The notes: generated by a model from the sequence alone, not told the origin. 64,000 bases of DNA from Ustilago trichophora (GCA_900323505.1 OOIN01000030.1:310001-374000); one strand, 5' to 3'; shown: positions 9,013 through 19,788, numbered from the stretch's first letter. Translations and numbers: made by a program.

Positions 9013-10825
9013 ATGACAGAAGCAGCAGGCGCCGTAATCGGCATCAACTTTGGTCACTCTTACAGCTCGATTGCTTGTATCAACCAGCAGTACGTTCAAC
9101 TCCGCCCTTCCACCTTTCAATTTGCACCTGGCTAGCACTTGATACTGACGATTCCACTTGCTTTATTCGCTTTGCTCCGTAACCAGCGGCCGCGCCGATG
9201 TTATCGCCAACGAAGACGGTGAGCGTCAGCTTGCCACCCGTATCGCATTCAACGGTGACCAGGTCTACCTTGCCAACCAGGCCACGCCGCAACTCGTCCG
9301 CAACGCTCCCAACGTCATTGACAACTTTGTCAACCTTCTCGGCCGCTCTTTCTCCGACCTCTCTGCTGATGAGAAGAAGCGCGCTTCCGCTGCTGTGATC
9401 GACGTCAACGGCGCTCCCGGATTCAAGGTCGAGATCGATGGTGCCGAGACTACGCTCACCGTCCACGATGTTTCGGTCCGTTTCCTCCGCAGCTTGTTCT
9501 TGACCGCCAAGGACTTCCTCTCGGGTGTCCCTATCGCAGGTGCAGTTCTCAGCGTGCCCCAGTGGTTCCCCGCTGCTCAGATCACCGCTCTCAAAAAGGC
9601 TGCCGAGGAGGCTGGATTGATCGTGCTTCAGATTATTCCTGCTTCTGCTGCTGCTCTTGCCGCTTACGGTCTCACCTCGCCCGCTGGTCATGGCGCACTC
9701 CCTGCACACCCCGATGGTGTCGACTCGGCCCCTTACCCCATCGCCAAGGCTCTTGACCGCAACGTCGTCGTCGTAGACATGGGTGGCAGCTCCACCGATG
9801 TCACCGTCCTTTCCGCCCGTTCGGGACTCTACACCGTCCTCTCTTACCTCCACGACGCCACCGTTGGCGGTACCACCCTCGACTCGGCCCTCGTAGCATT
9901 CTTCGCCAAGGAATTCACCAAGAAGACCAAAATCACCATTGCCGAGACCGACAAGCGCGCCTGGGCCAAGCTTCGCAACGAGGCCGAATTCACCAAGCGT
10001 GCCCTCTCTGCATCCAACTCCGCCACTTGCTCGGTCGAGTCGCTTGCCGAGGGCGTCGATTTCACCGGAAGCGTCAACAGGATGCGATTCGACATGCTCG
10101 CCGGTGCTGCATATGGCAAGGTTGTCGCAGGGGTGGAAAAGGCACTCAAGGAGGCTGGATTGGAGGCTTGCCAGGTGGACGAGGTTGTTCTTGCCGGTGG
10201 AAGCGCAAGGTTGAGCGGATTGGCGGATAGGTTGGCTGGTCTCTTTGGCGATGCTGAGCAGGGCGGTGCGCATATTACTGCCAGCATTGATGCCGACCAG
10301 GTTATTGCTAGGGGTTGCGCCATTCAGGCTCAGGTCATCGCTGCTGCTCCAGAGGGAAGCAAAGAGGCCGAGTACATTCACAACGTCCCCGCTGCCCCCG
10401 TCACCTCGGTTGCAGAGTTCAAGGTTCAGACCACCTCGGCACCGCTCGGTCTCGTCCTCGCCGACAAGTTTGTCACCTTGATCCCCGCACACACACCTTT
10501 CCCCGTTCGCAGGTCATACCGCTTCCCCGTCGCCAAGGGTGCCGACAGCGTCGCCTTCGTCCTCGACGAGGGTGTCGATGAGGTCAAGACTGAGACCATT
10601 CAGCCCGAGGAGGAGGACTTGGACGAGGACGAGGAACCTATGGAGCCAGAAGTTGTCAAGACCGCCGTCACCAAAGCTGCCGCAAAGAACATCGCCAGCT
10701 TCGCCGTCCCCACCCCAAGCAAAGGTGGCAAGAAGGTCGAGTTGGAACTTCTCATCACCAAGCCTGGTAGCCTCATCGTCGAAGCAAGGGAGGAGGGTGC
10801 TGAGGGTGTGAAGCTCGCTCTTTGA
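9013..10825 (+). CDS. SSZ1: Ssz1-like Hsp70 of the ribosome-associated complex, two exons
   Basis: Exon 1 is 9013-9089 (MTEAAGAVIGINFGHSYSSIA). The intron is 9090-9186 (GTACGT donor, TACTGAC branch, CCAG acceptor). Exon 2 is 9187-10825, and the product is 571 residues. The nucleotide-binding domain shows IGINFGHSYSSIA, DVIANEDGERQ, VPQWFPAAQ, VVVDMGGSSTDVTV and VLAGGSARLSGL. The substrate-binding part is short and atypical, with an acidic EEEDLDEDEEP stretch, unlike a canonical Hsp70. The length and the altered phosphate loop (GHSYSS instead of GTTYS) match Ssz1, which pairs with zuotin to form RAC on the ribosome and stimulates Ssb during cotranslational folding. A canonical cytosolic Hsp70 is excluded by the missing EEVD tail and the truncated C-terminus. 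Confidence 0.9.
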
Positions 10826-11014
10826 TTTCGCACGTTCATAGATAGATTAGTTCCGGTTTTTGCAATTTGATATCACCTAGACTCTGATCAAGATCGACCC
10901 GAGGTCTGTCAACGATGTTTCGTTCAAAGTGAGTAAGATTGATTTGGATCAGTGGAGATCAAAGACAAATGTACTGTACACAAAGCGGTTCTACAAGAAC
11001 GAAAGGGGTCGATT

Positions 11015-13084
11015 TCAGTTGTGCAAGATATGACTCCACCAGCGCGAACTGCCCTTCGCATGCTGTTGCACATCCATTCCCACCGTTGTCGAGCTGGCCG
11101 AAGCGGATCTTGCATGTCCTGCTGTTGTTGCTGCTTCGAGTGTATTCGAGGACACATTGGTAGAGTTTGACTTTTTCTTGAGCTTCTTTAACTTGCTCGC
11201 CGACATGCTTAGTGCCAAGGCGGGCTCGAAGTTGTCCTCTGGGTCGGAATAGAGGTAAATGGATGCGCAGGGGATGTCAACCCCTTCATAAACCTCGGGT
11301 CCTGTTCGGAGGCCTCCTGCGATCAATACTTTGGGCTTGACGCACTCAGCGACATGCTCACTTGGGGGAAGATGAACGGAGGGCTGGGGAGGTGGTGCGG
11401 TGACCACGACTGGGTCTCGCATCGGCCGGGGATTCTCCAAGGGAGGAAGGGTGGCGATGGTGCTAGCGGGCGAGGTGGAAGTGGCAGGGGGAAGTGATTG
11501 GAGATGTTGAATGCGGGTGCGGTCAAACTTCTTGGCTCCAGTCCGGGGTGCAAGAGGGGTAAAGCAGTCCGAGGCTGAAGAACCCTCGGAGGAGTTGGAA
11601 ATCTTTCGAGTCCTCTCGATGCTCACCGCTGGAAGAGGTGGAGGGAGATTTCGGAAAGCTGCGGTGTCGGTGGCTTCATGGAGGGAGGCGACGGATCGGA
11701 CTGCTCGAATCTTTCGTTCTGGTCGCACGGGGGGGTTGCTGCTTGGGGTCGTGGTGGTGGTGGAGGCTTCTGCGGAGTGCCAGCGCTGGCGCTGCGCCCA
11801 TGCATTGCAAGGGACTGTGGAGGGAGATGGCACAGCGGTGTCGTTCTGTTGGGAGAAAGACGGTTGGCGAGGCGTTTCGAACGATGCTGTATGTCTCAAA
11901 GTTCGAGAATTTTGCGAAGTGGAAGAAGGTGTAGGGCTGACAAGGATTTCCATAGCTGCCGAAGAGGGTGGTGTAGTAGCTGTATCGCTCTGCACTCGGA
12001 TCCTTCTACTGGTCATCGCGGCCACTTGCACTCCTGTCGGTGCAGGCTGAGAAGGAGGGAGCAGATCTCCAAACGTTCCCCTACGAACACCACTAGCTGC
12101 ATCAAAAGTACTTCCCCCACCAACGATGGTATTGGGGCTGCCCGGATAAGAGCTGCATGTTGGACTAGGCGCGTTGTCGATCTCGATCAAGCCTTGGTGA
12201 GCTTTTACCGTAGGAATGTGAAGCGTTGCTGGCTTGTGGTTGTTGCACGTAGGAATTGTAGCGTTTGGAGAGAGATCAAACAGGGGATTGTGGGTGCCAA
12301 AGGCTTGATCCAGAGAATCTTGGTCGAGCTTACGGTGACCGAGTGGAAGGCGAGAAATGCGAATGCGAACGTTGTCGCTATGTGCATCTTGGTCCTCCTC
12401 TTCGCCGTAGTAGTAGCTGTCACGAGGATTGGACACAACACCATCGCTCTGCCTGCGCTTGAATCCAGGAGACTGGATCCAATCTCGGAACTCTCCTCCT
12501 CCTCCATTTTGGGGAAGTTGGTCATCCCACTGTTCGCTTCTTGCGACAAGAGCGCTGTTGCTCCTCTTCCTCCCCCTCCTCTCCTTCACATCCTCCCCAT
12601 CCGTGCTGCTGCCAGCACTGCCAATTTCGACCTCGCCAAACCTGCCCACCAAGGGGCTTATACCACTGGCCAAGCTTGCCCTTCTCATGGGGCTTGAGGG
12701 GCGTAGTGGCGAGCTTAGTGTCATAAAAGTCGCAACACTGCTACGCCTCCTGTCCATAGCCGCCACTTGATCAGCCGGAGAGTTGGGGCTCGTCAGCGAG
12801 CCAGTAGCGAGCAAGTGTTGCCACTCATCCTTCTCTATCCAGTCGAAATAGACTTGACCGTCGGACTCGCGTACTCGGAGACGCTGCTCTCGTTTCTGGA
12901 CGGAGGTGGTGCCGAAAAACCGGTCGAGCTCTTCTTTTGTCTGATAGCGGGCCGGACGAAAGTTGTTGAAGCGAGGATCAGACTGAGTAGCAGTGGAGGA
13001 GGAACTGGGAGCAACGGTGGCCGAGGTAGAGGAGGAGGCGGAGGAGTGGGCTGTCATTGAACGGGAACGTGTGGCGACTGACAT
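11015..13084 (-). CDS. Unrecognised low-complexity protein
   Basis: A 689-residue frame starts at the ATG at 13084 (MSVATRSRSMTAHSS). I do not recognise a family. Visible features are a Ser/Thr-rich N-terminus and a compact segment at about residues 38-92 (DPRFNNFRPARYQTKEELDRFF...VYFDWIEKDEWQHLL) that looks folded. A long Ser/Pro/Thr-rich middle with putative phosphosites (SPNSP, SSPLRPSSPMRR) follows. Near the C-terminus there is a second conserved-looking stretch (KPKVLIAGGLRTGPEVYEGVDIPCASIYLYSD). A lysine-rich patch (KLKKLKKKSN) and the end SSRWWSHILHN follow. The long antisense frames are shadows. The gene is convergent with SSZ1, with only about 190 bases between them. Confidence 0.65.
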   Translation of the reverse strand: MSVATRSRSMTAHSSASSSTSATVAPSSSSTATQSDPRFNNFRPARYQTKEELDRFFGTTSVQKREQRLRVRESDGQVYFDWIEKDEWQHLLATGSLTSPNSPADQVAAMDRRRSSVATFMTLSSPLRPSSPMRRASLASGISPLVGRFGEVEIGSAGSSTDGEDVKERRGRKRSNSALVARSEQWDDQLPQNGGGGEFRDWIQSPGFKRRQSDGVVSNPRDSYYYGEEEDQDAHSDNVRIRISRLPLGHRKLDQDSLDQAFGTHNPLFDLSPNATIPTCNNHKPATLHIPTVKAHQGLIEIDNAPSPTCSSYPGSPNTIVGGGSTFDAASGVRRGTFGDLLPPSQPAPTGVQVAAMTSRRIRVQSDTATTPPSSAAMEILVSPTPSSTSQNSRTLRHTASFETPRQPSFSQQNDTAVPSPSTVPCNAWAQRQRWHSAEASTTTTTPSSNPPVRPERKIRAVRSVASLHEATDTAAFRNLPPPLPAVSIERTRKISNSSEGSSASDCFTPLAPRTGAKKFDRTRIQHLQSLPPATSTSPASTIATLPPLENPRPMRDPVVVTAPPPQPSVHLPPSEHVAECVKPKVLIAGGLRTGPEVYEGVDIPCASIYLYSDPEDNFEPALALSMSASKLKKLKKKSNSTNVSSNTLEAATTAGHARSASASSTTVGMDVQQHAKGSSRWWSHILHN

Positions 13085-14262
13085 GGTGTCTCCTGCGATT
13101 CACTTTGAGATAGAGGGGGTTAGAGATGCGGGGTTGTGGAGCAATGAGAGATGGAAGCGCTGGTGATAGAAAGACGACGCTTTATACAGGACCTGACAGC
13201 AAGCGCACAAACAAGGATTCGAAGCGGACCCTTTGGGTCTGAAGTGTCATCCGTGCATGGTGTGTATGTGTGGTGTGTGTATAGATGTGGGTTTGTGCTC
13301 CTATGTCACATGAAAAGGCTGCACCTCACCCTGTTGGCGTACAACCCATCGCTGCTTTCCTTTGTTCTTTCCGCTACCTCATAACGAGAAACACACGGGC
13401 AGTGGCGTTAGGTGGGATGTAGGATCAAAGTTTCTGCGAAACTACCTCGAGGGGTTGATGCTCCCTTTTCGCTCCGCGAAAAGGAATCATCATCTATGTC
13501 TATGTCTATGCCCTACGCCCACTTTGATCTCGCTCAAATATCACATGTGGGGCGGAGTTGCACACAGCATTGTTGACAATGCTTTGACCGCAAGCAGTTT
13601 CATCCCTTTCAATTCGAATCCGGCTAGCTTGCAGCCTTCATTGTGTGTACTATTTTTGTGTGCATCTTGGGTCCACGTATCCTTACCATGGCATGAGAGG
13701 CTCATATACAAAGGGAAAGACTAGAAGCTTTGTTGCACAGCACGCCACAAATTTTTGTGCTTTTCCGAGACGTGTCTCTGTTATGCAACACAAAGGGAAG
13801 CAACGTCAATTTTTAGCGGTGAAAGCTGTCGGTTAAATATCAAGTCGCACACGCACAAAGGGCAAGCATTCTCAGAGACCAATCTGCATCGCATACAATG
13901 GGGAAAAGGTCGAGAACCTGTAATGTACCACTCTCGTCAGTCACTCCGCTTCTATTGCCAAGAAGCATCTGAGTGTTCTTTACGTTTTTGCCATCCCGCC
14001 GCTCCTTGTTCTCACACACACATAAAAAGGCTGCTAATCTCTCTCACTCTCTCTGTATTCTCCTGCTGAGTCGTTTTTGCGGAGTTGAGACGAAGAATGC
14101 CAGGTCTCATCCCAATGGCAGGGCGGTCCAGGTACCTATTAAAGAGCAAATTAAGCGGTGTTACGTGTGATACGGTGGTACAAAACCAAGCAATTATAAT
14201 GTATATCCTATCATCCTATCTTCTTTGGTTGAGGTTCTAGAAGCTCGTCTTGTGACACAGAA
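13085..14262. other. Intergenic region, no gene seen
   Basis: About 1.2 kb between the divergent upstream side of the 11.0-13.1 kb gene and the 3' end of the sterol acyltransferase gene. It contains short CTATGT repeats near 13495-13515 and a CT/CA tract near 14010-14055. Only short random frames occur. Confidence 0.4.
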
Positions 14263-16476
14263 TCAATATACGAGATATCCAATGTTGAGCAGCGGGAAAC
14301 CTGCCATAAGTCCGATCCAGAAGATCATATTTCCCAAAGTCTCGTTTTGCTTGATGAAGGGGATTTGGCTGATGATGATCAGCGGCAATTGAACCATTTG
14401 TGCTGCAAAAAGGTAAAACCTGATCTTGCCGCTCACAATGGCCATCACCAACTCGTGCACGAGCGAGCTAAGCAAGAAGGTCAAAAACATGGCCATGCTC
14501 TTGCTCAAGCCCCAAGCAGCGATTGTGCTGGCATAGACGTGCCTCAACAAAAACGAATGGACCGGCTTGTTCCATTTTCTACTAAAGACATCCATGCTGG
14601 TCGCGTTCCACCAATCGAGGTAAAACTCGCGGTCCGCAAACCGTGTCAGTTCAGCAAAGCCGTTGCAGATGCACTCAAACATGATGTAAAAGATGAGGAG
14701 GTAGTTGATCATCATGGGCACCGCGAGTTGAAGGAAAGTGCGCAGGAAGGGCGTATCGGCGGTGGGGGTGAAGGGCATGATCCAGTGCTCGGTGATGACA
14801 TAGATCACGAGGAAGGTGCCAAATGTTGCAAGGGTCTTTTCTACGACGTAGAGCGGTCGGATGGTCTTGAGGCGTGGATACGAGAGCTCGTAGACGAGCG
14901 TGGGGACCAAGAGATAGTCCCAGAAGTTGGCATAGCTGATGTTGGCGGGCCACATGACGGGGTCCTGGTGGATGAGATCGGGAGATAAGTCGGTAGAAGG
15001 GCGGGCTGACAGGAGGTCTTCACGAAGAACTTCAATCTCACGAGCTAGGTCAGAAATGACGGTGTCCGGGTGAGAGGAGAGTGGATGAGGATCGCGAATC
15101 TGGTGATGCGATGAGGGATCGCGAGAGGTAGAGTGCTTTCGGCTAAGCTTGGCATCGTCGTTGCTGTCAAGCTTGAGCTTGTCATCTTTGGAAGCTGCAT
15201 CGGCACTGCGGTCGGCCTTGTCCTTTTCGGATACGTCCTTGTGCAGCTGGATATGTTCTTCCGTGCTGAGTTTCTTCTCGCCATCAGCTTGTTCTTGGGC
15301 TTTCTTTTCGCTCTGATCCTCGACCGCCAGGGCAGGCTGTGTGGTCTCCTTGTTGGGTACTGCGTTGAGCAACTGGCCTGCACGAAGCCGACTCGAGTCG
15401 CTACCTCTTTGAGTATCCAACGACGACCATTCTGCAAGCACTTGGGCGGTGGATTTGCTTGTAGCCTGATTGTCGAAACCTGCAGCCTGCCTTGCCTGTC
15501 GGACGGCTTTGCCCCACGCCGCTCTGAGCTGTTCGTCGCCACGACCAGCTTCGGATCCTTCGACCTCGGCCACCCTCTCCTCGAGCATGCTCTCCACGCG
15601 GCGCATGCGGTGATACGTATCGGCCATGTTGCCGTTGACGTTCATATATGAGTGAATCTTCATCATCATGGCCAGCGTGTGCAGCACAAAGAATCCGCTC
15701 TGCACCCAAGGCCATTCCCTATACCTCGCCCACTTGATAACCAATCCGAGCAGAGTTGCCTGCCACAAGTGCTGGAATACCACCGCGGTGGGCCAATACC
15801 TGACCCAGCCCCTTCTGCAGACATTGGCAAAGGGCACGCACATGAAGAGCGAGCCGATCAACACTCCATCGCTCAGTGCCAACATCCAAGCATCTTTACT
15901 GAAGAGCGTTGCGAATGTCAGACTGAGCACCTGTCCCGTGCTGGCAAAGCTGGTGTAGGACGTGTTGAGGACAAAGAGTGCCAGGCAGACCCAGAAGAGA
16001 GTGAAGAAGCCGCGGAACTGATCGCGTGAGGATGTCTCGTTGAAGCGGTCAAAATGGCTTCGACGGGGCTTGAAGCTGACGACAGCACGCATCTTTTTGC
16101 GCGACCTGGAAGAGGCAGCGACGGGTTTGAGATAGATAGCGCCATCTTTGCCGACTCTATGTGACAGGCCTTTGGCGCCAATGTGCTGAAATTCGAGTGT
16201 GGAAGAGCCGCTGCCGCGTGGGTTGGAGATGGTAGTGGTGACGGTGGAAGTGGCGACGATAGGCTCGCCTTCCGAGTCAGGGGTGCTGCGACCATTGAGA
16301 GGGGTGGAAGGGATCTCGGAGGACGGCATGATTTCCGAGGCAGGAGTGGTGACAGCAGAGGAGATGACTTCGTCGGGGGTGTCAGAGATGAGTTGAGCTA
16401 CTTTTGGGTGTTTTGGCAAGAAGTCCTCCTCGATGGGGAGAGGACGTCGCTTGCTAGTCTCTGCGGCGTTGCTCAT
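14263..16476 (-). CDS. Sterol O-acyltransferase (ARE1/ARE2-like, MBOAT family)
   Basis: The start is the ATG at 16476 (MSNAAETSKRRPLPIEED); the frame upstream has a non-conserved leader. The product has 737 residues. Residues 1-150 are hydrophilic and disordered. A block of membrane helices then begins (GFFTLFWVCLALFVLNTSYTS). A charged insert of about 200 residues lies between helix blocks. The C-terminal MBOAT region has the family signature FYLDWWNA near residue 617 and the active-site histidine in SSLVHELVM near 672, plus HSFLLRHVY. These are the diagnostic positions of ACAT/ARE enzymes, which esterify ergosterol with acyl-CoA in the ER for storage in lipid droplets. DGAT1 is a relative, but the FYLDWWNA and RHVY forms and the long N-terminus favour the sterol enzyme. 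The long Lys/Glu/Asp-rich insert is unusually large. Confidence 0.87.
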   Translation of the reverse strand: MSNAAETSKRRPLPIEEDFLPKHPKVAQLISDTPDEVISSAVTTPASEIMPSSEIPSTPLNGRSTPDSEGEPIVATSTVTTTISNPRGSGSSTLEFQHIGAKGLSHRVGKDGAIYLKPVAASSRSRKKMRAVVSFKPRRSHFDRFNETSSRDQFRGFFTLFWVCLALFVLNTSYTSFASTGQVLSLTFATLFSKDAWMLALSDGVLIGSLFMCVPFANVCRRGWVRYWPTAVVFQHLWQATLLGLVIKWARYREWPWVQSGFFVLHTLAMMMKIHSYMNVNGNMADTYHRMRRVESMLEERVAEVEGSEAGRGDEQLRAAWGKAVRQARQAAGFDNQATSKSTAQVLAEWSSLDTQRGSDSSRLRAGQLLNAVPNKETTQPALAVEDQSEKKAQEQADGEKKLSTEEHIQLHKDVSEKDKADRSADAASKDDKLKLDSNDDAKLSRKHSTSRDPSSHHQIRDPHPLSSHPDTVISDLAREIEVLREDLLSARPSTDLSPDLIHQDPVMWPANISYANFWDYLLVPTLVYELSYPRLKTIRPLYVVEKTLATFGTFLVIYVITEHWIMPFTPTADTPFLRTFLQLAVPMMINYLLIFYIMFECICNGFAELTRFADREFYLDWWNATSMDVFSRKWNKPVHSFLLRHVYASTIAAWGLSKSMAMFLTFLLSSLVHELVMAIVSGKIRFYLFAAQMVQLPLIIISQIPFIKQNETLGNMIFWIGLMAGFPLLNIGYLVY

Positions 16477-17318
16477 TGTTGTGATACGTATATATTTGGG
16501 ACGAGACAAAAGCGGTGGAAGTGCAATAAATGCCCATCCAAGTCGTTGTCGGAGACGACTGGAGCGGATCTGGACCTCGAGTGGGACCAAGCTCCGAGAT
16601 TGGCGATGGTGGCTCGGAAAGTAGACGCCGAACAGAAAACGACACAGCTGAACACAGAGTCGGGAAGCAGTCTCCGAACGACTATAGTGTTGATCTTGAC
16701 GACAGCTAGTTGATGGCTTGTACTTCCGAACGTAGCTGATGGGAAGAGAGTGAAGCCTCTACTCCAGTGACGCTCGTGATAGGTCGAAGGACCGGAAGCT
16801 TGATTCCAGTGGCAAGCGTGTGCGTGTGTTTGTGCACAGTGACTGCAACACACAGATTCCACACTAAACTGTCACAAAGCCGTGCGCGTTAAAACTCCAC
16901 ACTTGACTTGAAGTACTGTAGAGCGGCGGTTTTGGTTTCGCGGTTTTTCTTCTTCTTCTTCTTTTTTGGGGGCTTTTTGGCCCCTTTTTGCAAAGCACTC
17001 CTGACAGAAATCGAGCAAAGTGTCATGCACGTCCACAACGAGCATCTCCGGCCAACAACGTGGCATCATCGTCATCGCCCTGATTTGCCATCTCTGCACC
17101 CTTCAACAAGTTTCCCCCGCCCCAAGTTCAAACCATGCCGTTTCAGCTAGTGAGATCCAGCAGCTTCACACACATGCTCCAATTTAAGCCACAGCTCGCT
17201 GTGACTTTTCTGTTCAGGCTTGTATGAATTCTAAATAATAACCATGTTTGCAGACGTTCATGGTGTCCCCCCAAACCACAAAAAGAAAAAAAAAAAAGGG
17301 AAAAAATGCAAAAAATAT
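16477..17318. other. Upstream region of the sterol acyltransferase gene, no gene seen
   Basis: About 840 bases with only short frames. It contains a TTC/T-rich tract at 16945-16985 and long A-runs at 17280-17318, just past the 3' end of the tRNA-Glu gene. The A-runs read as T-runs on the minus strand and can serve as the Pol III terminator of that tRNA. Confidence 0.45.
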
Positions 17319-17419
17319 TTCCCGGCCAGGGAATCGAACCCTGATCTGAGCAGTGCTGGGCGATCCGCAGATTACCGAGACTTGAGAGTGCCCTATACTA
17401 ACCATTGTACTAACTGGGA
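17319..17419 (-). tRNA. tRNA-Glu (CUC) with an intron of about 29 bases
   Basis: Read on the minus strand from 17419, the acceptor stem TCCCAGT pairs with GCCGGGA near the 3' end, with an A-C mismatch at pair 5-68. The D arm is GTAC/GTAT with a GG loop. The anticodon stem is GGGCA/TGCTC and the loop CTCTCA...C carries anticodon CTC. The T arm is CAGGG-TTCGATT-CCCTG, with discriminator A at 17319. An insertion of about 29 bases falls between positions 37 and 38, the standard place for nuclear tRNA introns. T-runs follow downstream on the minus strand. The stem mismatch might mean reduced function. The gene marks the left edge of a repeat-rich island. Confidence 0.87.
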
Positions 17420-17659
17420 TGGTACTTTGTTGTATATCACACAAAAATAAGCATATATATATACACAGACACGTATCTAGTGTCATGACTTGGGCTTTAA
17501 AGAGAAGGAAGAGTGGTCTTGTGTTAGGAATCTAGGGTTCTTCAAGATCTTCATAGGGTTGCCTAAACAAAGCAGACATAACAAAGGTGTCTCTTGGATT
17601 TGGCAGAAAGGCCTTTGACTCAAAGATGCTTGGATCAGTCTACTTCATGGTCAAGGCAA

Positions 17660-19689
17660 TCAGAACATCAAGTGGGAACACATTGCCAAGTTTGCTCCAG
17701 TGGTAGGACTGCACCTTGCAGGCTCCATGGCCAGCTTCTTGTCCCAGACACACCATGAGCACAAGCCCTCCTTGGCAAAGTTGAATTGATCCCATGCTTC
17801 AAGTGCCACTTTGGCATGCAGCTTTGCATGCTTGCAGATTGGTGTGGCTCCAAAGAATGAGCAATTGTGTGTAGTGCAGAGTTGCATTGCTGTTGTGTTG
17901 ATGCAAGGAATCCCATGGACGGTCTCAAAATGAAATAGCACTTCAGTGGAATTGAGGCTGCCTTGCCAAGAGAATGGGCAGTTTTGCCCATCCTCCAGCT
18001 GCATTGGGCAAGGGCATGCTTCAATTCCAAGTACAGGCAGACCTGCTGCCAACTTTGTGAGATCCTTTAGGTGTTTTGAAAGGTGCCTATTGAGCGCTTT
18101 GGCATCAACTGGCAGGGCCTTGTTGCAACCGCAATGTGGGCACTGCTTGCCTGCAAGTACCGACAAGCAAGCTGCTTGGTATGCAGCAAAAGCTGGTGCT
18201 TGCATACAAATGGCCAAGTGTTGGTTTATGTATTGCAGCAAGAGACAAGCTGCATGCTTTGTTCCTTTGGGGCCTCTCTGCTTGATGACATCTTGCAGCG
18301 GCTTTTTGCACCAAGGGCACTTATTTTCCATCCATGCAAGTGTCTCTACAGAGACCCCATTCTTGGTCCCTGCCTCCAAAGCCAAAGTGTCAAAGATTGC
18401 CGCAATATCCACTGCACTTGAAGGTGTTTTCAAAGCAGCAAAATCCCATGGTGTGAAAGGGATTGATGTGATGAATTTGATCCCCAAAGCAAACAAGGCT
18501 GCATGTAGCTCTTGCGATGCTGAGGGGACAAGCTGTGCTGGTGAGGAAGATCAAACAGAGGCGCCAGACTGTGCTGATGAGGCATGCGGTGCCATCAAGG
18601 TGGGTGGCACCATTGAGACAAGTGGTGCCATTGAGGCTGGCGCTGAAGGGCCAGGCAGTGTGGGTGAGCACAAGGCCGCAGAGACCTCATCTTCAGAGGG
18701 TGGGAACTCTTCAAATGAGGCTGCAATCTCCTCCAAAGCAAGAGGGTCTTCACCAAGCCCAAAGATCCGTTCAATGTTTGGAGAAGAGAGTTGGCTGCAA
18801 CTGCAACAAGCTCACGAGACGCCACTTCGGACATTGGCAATGTTGACAATGACGCTGCTAGCAACAAAGCCACCACAGACAACAAAAAATCCTACAATCC
18901 CAAGACCTCTCGACTGATGACCAACTTCTTCTTCAGCCTCAAGGATTCCGATGGCCAGTGGGTCACTTTCCACTTGTGCGAGATCAAGGCCTATCACGTC
19001 GGCAACTTGTGGAAGCTTCAAGAATTCTTCACTCACCATCAGGAGGATTCGTCTCCAACCCCTTCTGGAGGCCATCAGTGGCGAACCATCAATGTACCTG
19101 AGCTTGCACGCGACAAGATGCTGGATTGCCAAGCGCTAGCCAGTGTCAGTCAGTGTACAAGCTACATTCCTGCACATGGAGTGTCCTTCAAAGTTCTTAC
19201 CACCGGGCTTGCCAACGTCTTCTTTTGGATCCACTGATCTGGAAAGTGAATGTTGACCATTTTGCTGCCTGTGGCTCCAAGGTTGAGTGTCTCTTGAGGT
19301 GCTGAAAAATTGTCTTGAAGATTGTTGCTGATCTCCCTAGCTGCTGCTGCTGGTCCCTGGCCAAAAAGAGTGTTGTACTCCTGGCGCTCTTCAGCCTCTA
19401 TGACAAGAGCATCAAGTTCCCTCTCCAGAAGGGTTTGTTGAACAACAGCAAGTTGCTGCAAGCTTGTTGCCTTTTGATGCAGGAGCTGCTGCAGCTGCTG
19501 CTTGTCTGCATCACCAATGAGAGGGTGGCTGCATATGCTGCCTTTGCAGCTGCCACTCTTTGGATCTGCTCCTGCACAGCTGGTGAATCTTGCACCTTTC
19601 TTGCTTGTGCAGGATTCTGCTGTCAACAATGTATCGATAGGATATTGGCTGATGCAAAAAATGCACTCACTCAAAAATGCGCAGCACAT
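17660..19689 (-). pseudogene. Broken gene for a multi-C2H2-like zinc-finger protein with a coiled coil
   Basis: Read on the minus strand, exon 1 (19689-19201) ends at a GTAAGA donor. A 65-base intron (19200-19136) has CTGACTGAC branch words and a CTAG acceptor, and exon 2 continues in frame from 19135 to 17660. Two in-frame TGA codons interrupt it, at 18812-18814 and 18551-18553; both could come from CGA by a CpG transition. Exon 1 encodes a Cys-rich start and a Gln/Leu-rich coiled coil (KQQLQQLLHQKATSLQQL). The C-terminal 280 residues hold several zinc-finger-like units, for instance CPWC...H...C, CPHC-x15-H-x3-H and C-x(n)-CPFSW...H-x4-H. I do not recognise the family. Long frames on the plus strand (17946-18917, 18791-19237) overlap it, but the regular Cys/His spacing and clean intron favour the minus strand. 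Probably a relic of a mobile-element gene. Confidence 0.55.
17897..18112 (-). repeat. Dispersed repeat, copy 1 (within the zinc-finger relic)
   Basis: About 216 bases that match, with many substitutions, the stretch at 22164-22389 in the same orientation. Shared words include GATTGAGGCTGCCTTGCC, GAGAATGGGCAG, TGCCAACTTTGTGAGAT and TTTGGCATCAACTGG (positions spread along the copy). It encodes one of the C2H2-like fingers of the broken gene. Confidence 0.8.
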
Positions 19690-19785
19690 TCAAACAAACA
19701 CTGCCAAAGTGCCCGTGAGTCTATCCATTACCCAACAATTGGACGCTTTATGTATACATATATATACTTACTCTCTCCCCATTTC

Positions 19786-19788
<3 letters not shown>

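Noticed and set aside
9080..10492. 470-codon minus-strand frame
   Set aside because: Antisense to SSZ1, whose Hsp70 motifs are unmistakable; the long frame is a by-product of its codon bias.
11678..12697. 339-codon plus-strand frame
   Set aside because: Antisense to the unrecognised 689-residue frame, which is longer and has a normal start. Neither has a known domain, so this choice is by length and composition only.
17946..18917. 323-codon plus-strand frame across the zinc-finger relic
   Set aside because: The minus strand shows regularly spaced Cys/His finger motifs that the second repeat copy partly keeps. The plus-strand product is only low-complexity Ala/Gly/Ser, so I favour the minus strand, though not with certainty.
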